Source: Phytophthora quininea (Eukaryota > Oomycota > Peronosporomycetes > Peronosporales > Peronosporaceae). Taken from it: a DNA stretch of 64,000 bases. How positions within the stretch are numbered: the stretch's first letter is position 1; each line of letters starts with the position of its first letter. Positions 55,912-64,000 of the stretch are shown in pieces. Below the pieces are notes generated by a model that saw only the letters and a program-made list of their open reading frames with translations, had not been told where the DNA came from and did not search any database. The stretch spans positions 62,001 through 126,000 of the forward strand of contig JAAVTG010000550.1 in assembly GCA_011947345.1 (NCBI GenBank). The letters run 5' to 3'. Position numbers and translations under genes: made by a program.

Positions 55912-58900
55912 CTAGGAATTCTTCGGCCACGATGGCATCGTGTACAGTGCGTTGAGACAGGCTTGGTCGGAAGTTTGTCTTGGGTTGGCTGTTTTCCCTT
56001 GACCATGGCTATTGCTCAATATATCAGTTGATGCGGGAGGAACGGGTCGATGGTATCGAGGCTCATCGGATGGTTCCGCTGTAGCTGATCGCTTCCGCTT
56101 GGCACCTTCACACTGAGGTATATAAAAGGTCAGTAAGTGTGGTTTTTGAGCAAGTATCGCCACCAGTTCTGATTGTAGTTGCTCGTGTGGGTGCTCAGGT
56201 GCTGTCTCCTCAATTGAGGAGTCGATTGGTGCTGGTTCCTCCCTAGCCACGGCGCCAAGTAATTCATCGAGCGATGTGTTAGGACCGCTCTGTCGGGACT
56301 GATGCTGCATGTGGGTGAATTGATGAGCATGAATGGTTTGAGAAGACTCTGGAGCTCCAGCCGTCGTTGGACTCGGAGTCTCCAGGTCCGAGTGACATTG
56401 TGAAGTTGTCTCGATTGACGACGGTTCATTGCAGAACGCTGTACCGAGCCGGATATGATGCGGGACCTGGCGGTCTCCGTCAATGAAATATGCGTAGTTA
56501 ATCGCATGCTGAAGTTGAAAACGCCGCGACGATCCATCAGTTGGGTCGACCCATTCGAACGTGTCTGTGGCTCAAGGACAGCGAGTTGGGACGAGAATAC
56601 AGTCAAGGAGGTCGTTAATGTTGCGGTTGATGGTGGGGGACGACGAATCAAGCAGCCGCTCCAGTATTTTGGCGTGATAGTTGTCGAGTTGGTTAGGCGG
56701 CGTGGAGTTTGGTTTGAATTGCAAAAATTGTAGCATATGGCATATGGTTGGAGTGATTTCTTCAGCCTTGTTGGATGGTAAGGTGACTTCGCCGGTGGAC
56801 CCGCGAATTGTCAGCAATTTCCCGCGATAGCCGACAACTTGGCTATACGTGTTCTTCCCTCAGTAGATTTCCATTACAGCAGTACGCATACGATCGCCGA
56901 CGCCTGAGGTGGCTTCCGAACGCGTGATCCGGCGGATGCTGAGGCAGGCACGACCCACATGGCTACGCTGCGACGGGTTTCGCATAGATTCAACGACAGC
57001 TTGGATTGGTGGGGTGTCGACCAGTCGAGCATACACTGCTCCATCGGGTTTCCACGGCGAGTTGGCCTGGAAGTCTTCCGGAAACAGGAGGAGGTAGTTC
57101 AATGGCATGGCCGTGTGGTAGGAGCTTGAAAGTCAGAAGTCGTGTGCGGTCCGCGGCGAGTTGGAAAATGCTGCCAACTCTGCAGGGGGCGAGTTCCGAT
57201 GTTCTTGGCGATTCTAATTCAGGCCTTGGCAACCGCTCTTGCGTCAGAAAAGCACCGTTTGGCGGTTCCTCCAAACTCTCATACACAAGCCTGAAGCTGT
57301 TACTAGGGCTTCTGCAACAGTGTTGTGTGCTCGAAATTGCTGTCTGCGTGTCATTCAAGCCCTTCTACACACCGCAGATGTGACTATAATTGATGCGTGG
57401 AGGCGCTGGTCTATCAATTGCTTGCGTTATTTTCTCGCTCTCAAAATCGAAGCCCGCTGGAATAGATTTTTGGCAATTACCCCAGCAGCGACGTTTGTCT
57501 CGTTCTGCTCAGCCTTTTGGGTCGAGAGGTGACGTTTTAAGTTTATCGGGCTCGAGGCAGGTTTGGGCGACGACCCTGATACATCCAACTGTGAAGGTGA
57601 GGGCTGGAATTGACCTTGACCGGTGAACAGATTACGATCGGTGTCCTTGGTCAATGTACACAGTGGTGGTGCAACATCTTCTCTATGAACCTGAGCACGA
57701 GCTGCGGATCTCAGTGCAGGGTCCGGTTTTTGGTGTGGCCTCGCAGATGCAAGAATTCCTGTGTCGAGAGGATTGGCTCGGTCGGTCGAAAGGGCTCCAT
57801 TGGTTTCGTGGATCCGTTGGAAGTGGCTGCCACATCTAACGTAAGTTGCTTTCTGCTAGCAGCAGCATCCGTCTCTGTCAAGTGGCACTTAGAGAAGCCA
57901 TGACCGTAATCGTGGCATTGCGTGCATGGAGGCATGCTGAAGATCGTGTGGTGATAGATGACAAGCTCAACGTTCACCCATTTCCAGTGGGCAAACTGCT
58001 TTAGCGCTGTCGGCCAAGTTGGACAGGTTAACTGTACCTTCCAGCATCTGCTGTCCACACCGCCATGATGTTTCTCTACTCGTTGTAGGTTGTGCACTGG
58101 AACTCGCATTACTTGGTCCAAAACGTGTAGTAATTCTTCGGCCTTAATCTCTCGATGGAGTACTTTAATCGTGAGATCATAGCTATCTAGTCTCACCACC
58201 GGATGTAGTCCATGTTCGTCCACCGAGTTGCGTTCGCTGATGTAATCCGGTAATTGCACTTCACCCGGTCTAAATGGTAGACTCCACCCAATCCAAGCTT
58301 GTGTTGCTCGCTTGCTTGGGAACACGAAGCCCAGAAGGCGCTGTGGCTCCGTGTATACAATTTTGGATACTGCGCCAATGAACTTGGTGATCTATTCTTT
58401 GGTCTGGCCTGTTCTCCTCACTCCTGTCTCAATGAGTTCCACGAGCTTCTTGTGTGAGCAATCCCTGTGCAGCGTGAAATCCTGCTGGAGGAATCCATAG
58501 ATCGTGTATTCCGTTTGGGATTCGAAAATGCTCTCGAACACTGCATGATCTGCTTTGAATAGCACGTTGATTAGGAAGGGTGGTACTCGCGGGACCTTCA
58601 ATTGTCCCGACATGATGAAGTCCATCGCATGCAGTTCCTTGCTTGTCATCTTCCTCAAACAAGTTGTTGGTCGGGCAGCGGCTGTACATAACTCATGTAG
58701 GTGCTTGAAGTCTGCAGGGGTTGTTGGATTCGGGCCTCCGTTGGCTGTTGTTACCGCTGCGCGATATGATATCGAGTTGCGGGCTGGATTAGTTGACAGG
58801 AGAATCGATAAGCAAGGAGGCTGATTTTTCGTCATTGTGAACGCTATTAATCGTTGCTCTGTTTCGCACTGGGATATCTTTTCCTGCGTGAACCAGTCAG

Positions 58901-59422
58901 TTAAAGTATCGATGAACGTATTGCATTCTTGAGGACTGTCCAGATTCCACGTTCGTGAATATCCACTGTGACTGCGCGGTACTCTGAGTGTGTCATCCCA
59001 TTTCGCTCGTAGTTGCTGAGTGTTAGTCGGCTGCCCCACTTGACGAGCTTGGTATGCAGCGAATCGTCGATCACAAGCTTTTGGCGCAGCTTGACTGTCG
59101 TATCCAGAACAAGCTCTGTAGCCGTTCCAGTCCCAAGTTGCCGTTGCAACAATTTGTGTTCTTTCTTTCCTGACGGTAGTATTGGTTTATTGGCTGTACC
59201 TGGCTGTGGTCTGGCGACGGGGACTGACTGGGTACGGCGAGTTAGTTATGGAGAACGGTGTTCTGCCGACTCTCGCATCGAAGCAGTTGGGGCCCTGGTT
59301 TTCGGCGGCGCGACCTTTGGTAGTCTGCCCTTCTTCCGCATGACCGTCGTCCAGCTATTGCCTGTGGGTATAGCCGGTGGAGGGGATGACTGTGTTCCAT
59401 CCCCTGAGGTTGTTCCGCCCAT
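55912..59422 (-). mobile_element. LINE copy 2, ORF1 region (decayed)
   Basis: The start is the ATG at 59422. A Ser/Pro-rich head is followed through a TAA (about 59223) by LVIDDSLHTKLVKWGSRLTL, then by the long frame 59039-58392. The frame 58325-57711 has GEVQLPDYISERNSVDEHGL, LKQFAHWKWVNVEL and a CCHC knuckle PCTQCHDYGHGFSKCH. Further pieces (ELPPPVSGRLPGQ, NYLLLFPEDFQANSPWKPDG, LTIRGSTGEVTLPSNKAEE) lead to 55912. The long nucleic-acid-binding ORF1 of a LINE, in line with the RT region at 50-54 kb but separated from it by the DIRS fragment. Confidence 0.7.
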
Positions 59423-59628
59423 GGTGGGCTAGTAGTTGCCGAAGACAAGCTAGAGAGACGGGGTCTGTTGCAGTACACTTTTAAATACTGCGATCTTGTC
59501 CCGGAGAGACGCCGAGAGGTGTGAGCCCCAAACGGCGTTTTCGAAAGTGGCATATCGCTATCAACCAATCAAATTGCCCGTCGCAGCGTTCAATCGCTAA
59601 AATAAGTCTCCACCAGCCACTCGATAAA

Positions 59629-61015
59629 ATGGAGGCAGCCGCTGAGGACTCCCAGGAGCCCCCACCGCCCGCTACAGCATTGCAGGAGGCAGAGGAGATC
59701 GCCATCGGAGGCCTCCTTGACGAGGTATCCGCGCAACCCAAAAAACGCCGCATGCACTACACAATGAAGGAAAAACGGCGTGTCCTCTTAGCGACCGAGG
59801 GGTTCAGCCAACGTGAAGCTGCAAAATCGCAACCGATTCCGCGTTGGACGATAAATTCGTGGTGGAAGGGCAAGGATAATATCTTTTCGTTTAGAGGCAG
59901 CGAGAAGACGCTGTCACAAGCGCCAGGGCGCCCCGAAAGTATCCCATTTCGGGAGGAACTTAACGTCTTTATGAAAATGCAAGTCGTGAGTCTTGGCCGC
60001 TGACAGCCTCGTTAATGGCTGGCTACATTCGCGAGGAGCACCCAGGACGGCTGAACAGCTACGCAGAAGGAAAGAATGATCAGTTCACTGCGTACCAATT
60101 TCTCCTGAGGTTGCTACAACGTTTTGCGTACCGGCACGGCTTCGTGCAGCGCACTCCGCACGGTTTGAATGTATTAATATACTGGAATTCCTATGCTACT
60201 GCAAGCTAACAGAGTAATTTTCGTTTTACGTTTATGTAGGAAAAACTAGAGGACTTGGTAGAGGTTCAAGACAATTTTACTAAGTTTTTCCAGGCTAACT
60301 ACAGCAGCTATGCCGCTAGCCAGATTTTTAACTGTGATGAATCCGGTATTTACTTTGATGCACCGCCGGGAAAAATGTTTTCGGAAAAGGGCAAGTCGTC
60401 AGCCATAATGGCTCAACAAAAGCACTCGGCTCGATTGACTGCTGTGTGCACTATTCGTGCCGACGGTGTCAAGCTCCCACTGCTATTTATTTTGCGTGGG
60501 GAGCCGAACGGAACCATCGAGAAGGAAGAATTGCCAACCTACCCTAAAGGTGAGTCTAATTATTATTTGATTTTATTTCGTTTACTGAAAATGCTTTATT
60601 CTTTTCAGGTCACGTGTATACCGTGCAGACAAAAGCCTGGATGGACTCTCGCATGTGGAAGCTTTACCTACGGTCACTTCTGGAGGAGCACATTATGCGC
60701 TCAGCTCTACTACTCGTAGATAACTTAGAGTGTCATGTGTCAGGCGAATCTGAAGCGATAGTTTCGGTGGAACTTAATGCTGTTCTACAGCCATCGCCTA
60801 AAAACTCTACCTCAGTTTGCCAGCCCTTAGATGTTGGCATCGTGGGGCCTCTAAAGGCAAAGCTCAAGGCATTATGGCTATTTGAAAACGCTACTGCTGC
60901 AACGGCAAAAGAAAAGTGCTTGGGTAGGATAAAGCGTGCCATGTCAGCCTGGGAATCCATTAAAGCGGACACCGTCACTAGTACATTTAATAAGGCACTA
61001 AAAACCCATTTTTAG
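59629..61015 (+). mobile_element. Pogo/jerky-type (Tc1/mariner) transposase gene, three exons
   Basis: The ATG at 59629 starts MEAAAEDSQEPPPP, then a CENPB/HTH-like region (RRMHYTMKEKRRVLLATEGF, SQREAAKSQPIPRWTINSWW). A one-base shift near 59990 is followed by WPLTASLMAGYIREEHPGRL. Intron 1 is 60171-60239 (69 nt) and intron 2 is 60550-60608 (59 nt), both GT-AG with frame kept. The DDE_1 core has IFNCDESGIYFD (first Asp), LLLVDNLECHVS (second) and STSVCQPLDVGIVGPLKAKL (third). Stop TAG at 61013-61015. All three acids are present, so only the shift prevents a full reading. TIRs were not identified. Confidence 0.85.
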
Positions 61016-61036
61016 TGCAAATATACCAGACCTTCT

Positions 61037-62850
61037 CGAAAAATGGTCGTGTACGCCGATGACGCGGACTTCATCTGCGGGGATAGCGATCTCGCCGCAT
61101 CCGGCTCCAAGCGCCCGCAGTCCTCGCTCGCTGGTCGCTCTAGATGAACCCGTCGAAAACCGAATTGACGACGATCCGTCGCCATACATCGACCGGCGGC
61201 ACCGACCCTCAAACCCGCGCCCAAGACGAAGGATGGAGATCGACACGGAAGCTCGGATCTCTCCTCGGCGACGAAGAAGATGTATCCCGACGTAAATCGC
61301 TAGCAGCAACAGCTCTCCGCCGCCTATGGACGACATGGATCCGCTCACATATCACCGACGACTCACGCATACGGCTATACAACTGCTACGTTCTCCCGAT
61401 ACTCTCATACACCAGCGGGACTTGGGCTGTAACTCCATCCCAAATGTTGCTGTGGTGTAGGAATTACTCCACTTGGCACGTAGCCTTAATATAGTAGCCC
61501 CTGCCCACAACAACACGTATCGCCTTCTTGCGAAGGTTCGACGGGAGTTGAGTCTTCGCCTGAAGGACGCCCAACTCGACTCACCCAGAGCCAGTCAAAC
61601 GCACTCTTCTGCGATGTTTCGGCTAACCAAACAGCGCCACTAGCCCCAAGCTTTGGCTAGGACGCTTAACACACAATAAACTCACTCAAACTCCAGGGTT
61701 CCTCTAAAGAGAGGAAGCCACGCCTGGGGAAAGCGCTTCGGAACCGCCGCAGCAGAGCTACGGCTAATAGGGTCGTGTGGAGGCGAATAGGCTCTCCTTG
61801 ATAATATAGCGGCTTAGCACGCGCCGCGAATCAATCCCTCTCGGGCAACACACACTTCTTGCCCTTACCAACGAACGCTCGCACACACTGCTCACCGCGT
61901 TTGCCGAACTAGCATAATCCAGACACGCACACAAGTCTTACCTCTGGAAGTCCAGGAGCTTGTGCGGCTTGATTAGTCGGTGGAAAATACTGTTTTGTTT
62001 AGTGTGGCCATTCGGCCTTATCGTTTCCTATGTCTTTCAGTATGTCCTATACAAATATACATTAAACGAAGGTTCGTTTCAGATCTTGCGACCCTCTACG
62101 AAAACTCGAACCGTCGTCATCCGCGGGAATTGTGAAACTTCGCAAGCGCCTAGTATAGGACCGCCCGTCCTAACATAGTCCGACGTCGTCCTGAACTAGG
62201 CGTCTTCTTAAACCCAGGTTCGTGAGTCTAGCGTAGTGACGCATTGCCACTATATCCAGGGGTTCGTCAGCATGGTTTTGACTCTGCCTCAGTATACCCT
62301 TAGCGCACCCAATACTGCGAAAGTTCCACTGCTCAACCCTTCGACCCGCCGCGTAGCGAACAATCGCAACACCACATTGCGACTAGAAAGCTTTCACCGC
62401 CGACAATTACGCTCCGTCCTCAACGTCAACTATCCAAGACGACTGCCCAACGTCGACCTCTACGAGATCTACGACGAGAGACCGCTCCGCCACAGGATCA
62501 CCAAGGCGAGATGGGGCCTTTTCGGTCACATCCTCAGACGGCCACGAGATATTCCGGCGAACCTCCACATGACGGCCTACTTTGCTACATCCACAGCGGG
62601 CAAATGGAGAGGACGAACACGCACCACGTTGCCGGTTATTCTCGACCAAGACCTCACCGCCAGCGGATGTGGCTATCGGCTTCGAACTGGCAACGACTTG
62701 GACACACTACGAACACTAGCGCACGACCGACGCAAATGGAAAGCACTCACAAGGACTGTTACAGAAGCTCTAGCAGCGAACGGAGACTCGACGTATGCGG
62801 ACACCACCCTATGCCGCCGCCTAGCTAAACTGAGGCTAGCGCAGGTGTAA
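61037..62850 (+). mobile_element. 5'-truncated LINE (second family), split by an insertion
   Basis: It begins inside the RT at VVYADDADFICGDSDLA (YADD catalytic box), then LNPSKTEL-like frame, RRKSLAATALRRLWTTWIRS, LYNCYVLPILSYTSGTWAV. The reading stops at about 61444 and resumes at about 62382 with LRLESFHRRQLRSVLNVNYP, LYEIYDERPLRHRITKARWG, LFGHILRRPRDIPANLHMTA, GRTRTTLPVILDQDL, to the TAA at 62848-62850. A short CATCATCATCATCAGCAGCAGCAG tract (about 62871-62893) follows, like the microsatellite tails of such LINEs. Confidence 0.8.
61445..62381. mobile_element. Probable solo LTR (937 bp) inside the LINE
   Basis: The segment starts TGTTGC and ends GCAACA, the short inverted TG..CA termini of LTRs. 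It is flanked by CCAAA and CCACA, a 5-bp repeat with one mismatch. Taking it out brings GTWAVTPSQ next to LRLESFHRRQ, the expected LINE order, give or take one base. No internal coding region is present. Confidence 0.55.
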
Positions 62851-62893
62851 ATTGGCTACGCGAACACGTAAATCATCATCATCAGCAGCAGCA

Positions 62894-63356
62894 GCCCTCC
62901 ATTTTTGCCAAAATTGTTATTAATTCGCTCTCACATAACCAGGCTACACTCGCAGGACAGATTTTGCACCGGCGGGAAGGTGACAGATGCATTCTGTCCG
63001 TCGGTGTACTGACTTTGATTTTGTGCGTTTAGATGTTCCCCTGTGCGCTTCATAGCACGGCGAATGAGCGGCAAGACATGAATTTCTTTGGTCTTTCACC
63101 TCCAGACGTCCTGTGAGAGCATCGCTCGTTCATCTCAAGATTTTGTTGGAGTGGCGTGTTGATTATCTTGATGAGAAGTAAACATTTTACTGTACTACAC
63201 TAAGCTTTAACATGACCAGCGATTGCGCGTCCGTATACTTGGCGAGGCTTATTTGCGCTTTAGACAGACGTGACTCTGGTCATCTTCGCCCATTGTGCTT
63301 ACACCACGTAGAGCGACGACCAGTTGTGCACTTCCCTCTTCAAGACGCAAGTCACT
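62894..63356. other. Intergenic region upstream of last RXLR gene
   Basis: No gene seen. The open frame from 63212 and the longer one from 63295 overlap the promoter and the RXLR gene and are not independent. Confidence 0.4.
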
Positions 63357-63374
63357 ACTCATTCTTCAATTTCC
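63357..63374 (+). promoter_or_regulatory. Oomycete Inr+FPR promoter core
   Basis: ACTCATTCTTCAATTTCC matches the oomycete Inr-FPR consensus almost perfectly and lies 44 nt upstream of the ATG at 63418. Confidence 0.75.
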
Positions 63375-63417
63375 TGCCGGCCGCCAGCCTCTCCACCTTC
63401 TCCAGCGCGACCCAGCA

Positions 63418-63814
63418 ATGCGACTTTCCTATGCGTTGATCGCAGTCGTTGCTATCGTCTCCTCTTCATACATCGGCGCTCTCCCTGATTCTTCTGTAGC
63501 GTCGACGCCGTCCGTCCAGTCCTTTCGCCACAATCCGCAGAATCCAAACGGAGGAAGGGTTTTGCGAACACGCACCATCGACAATGGAGGCGACGGCGAC
63601 GATTTGGAGACCGCCGACGAAGAGAGGCATCTGACTTTCATTAAGTACAACAAGATGCTCAAGGGCGGTCAATACAAAGAAGACGCTTTCGCGCTGGTTC
63701 GAGTGTGGTGTTTCTCTGGACAAGGACAAGAAGAAGCTCAACCTGAAGAAGAACCCACAGTACCAGGAATTGTACGACGACCACGCCGCATACCGTAAGA
63801 CTCTCGAATACTGA
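63418..63814 (+). CDS. RXLR-dEER effector, one-base frameshift in the effector domain
   Basis: The ATG at 63418 was chosen over 63295 because it puts the signal peptide (LIAVVAIVSSSYIGALP) at the N-terminus and fits the promoter. RVLR is at residues 47-50, DEER at 67-70, then FIKYNKMLKGGQYKEDAFAL. Past about residue 94 the original frame becomes Glu/Pro/Arg-rich and ends at 63798. The neighbouring frame continues with LDKDKKKLNLKKNPQYQELY to a TGA at 63812-63814, which looks like the native helical end. The break lies near 63700-63712 in a GT/T-rich stretch. Host-translocated effector; target unknown. Confidence 0.8.
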
Positions 63815-64000
63815 AGCGGTCCCAAGTGGCAAATGAGATTATCATGAATTGTTCTAGACCAGAGTTAGTACATTTTAGCGGTTCTTCACGTGATCACCTC
63901 TCGTAGTCAAGGCTTCTATGATCTGATCCATTTGAACTAGAACGTGAGGTCGGCACCTACATCCCCACAAACACGTAGGCGTTAGACTTACTTTTTCTTA
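63815..64000. other. Downstream region of the last RXLR gene
   Basis: Nothing supported; presumably 3' UTR and intergenic sequence to the window edge. Confidence 0.4.

Noticed and set aside
59461..61060. TIRs of the pogo-type transposase gene
   Set aside because: I looked on both sides for inverted ends next to TA and found no convincing pair.
1..64000. CRISPR arrays, rRNA and tRNA genes
   Set aside because: No regularly spaced repeats, no rRNA core sequence and no convincing tRNA cloverleaf were noticed. Weak tRNA genes cannot be excluded without a dedicated scan.

Overview
The window looks like a piece of an oomycete nuclear genome, most probably Phytophthora or a close relative. The reasons are: (i) several secreted RXLR-dEER effector genes; (ii) short GT-AG introns of about 59-72 nt; (iii) oomycete Inr/FPR-type promoter cores (GCTCATTYYNCAWTTT-like) 35-60 nt upstream of several ATGs; (iv) a dense mixture of LINE, DIRS, Helitron, hAT, PIF/Harbinger, pogo and Mutator-like elements typical of the gene-sparse, repeat-rich compartment of these genomes. 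No CRISPR, rRNA or convincing tRNA was seen.

Layout. 0-10 kb is an ordinary gene-rich block: a broken 2OG-Fe(II)-oxygenase-like gene converging on a DUF4246 gene, an MDP1-type HAD phosphatase, a five- or six-exon conserved gene of uncertain function, and a membrane-anchored SET-domain protein. 10-12.3 kb holds a complete Mutator-like MITE (9-bp target duplication), a hairpin, an RXLR gene whose 3' part is disrupted, and a pogo-like element with TA duplications. 12.7-22.7 kb is one 10-kb structure: two nearly identical inverted arms of about 2.49 kb around a 5.0-kb centre containing a PIF/Harbinger fragment, a degenerate Helitron Rep-helicase, a coiled-coil ORF and an old-yellow-enzyme gene fragment. 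23-29 kb is an RXLR cluster (one intact gene, three damaged) with a decayed multi-pass membrane protein gene. 29.5-35.7 kb is a nearly full-length LINE. 36-40.7 kb holds a decayed helicase-associated-domain repeat gene, an RXLR gene, a small TIR element and a START/zinc-finger gene. 42.4-46.6 kb has a PIF/Harbinger transposase, a TKL kinase pseudogene and a Myb-like ORF of the kind that accompanies Harbinger elements. 46.7-59.4 kb is nested retroelements on the minus strand (LINE with RNase H, LINE with RT, a DIRS fragment) plus a complete hAT with an 8-bp target duplication. 59.6-62.9 kb has a pogo/jerky-type transposase gene and a truncated LINE split by a probable solo LTR. A last RXLR gene lies at 63.4 kb.

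A technical point affects every pseudogene call. Many frame breaks are single-base losses inside or beside homopolymers, and the two palindrome arms differ mainly in homopolymer length. Much of the apparent damage in conserved single-copy genes (MDP1, SET, DUF4246, START) is therefore probably base-calling error. The effector and transposon breaks are a mixture of real decay and such errors.
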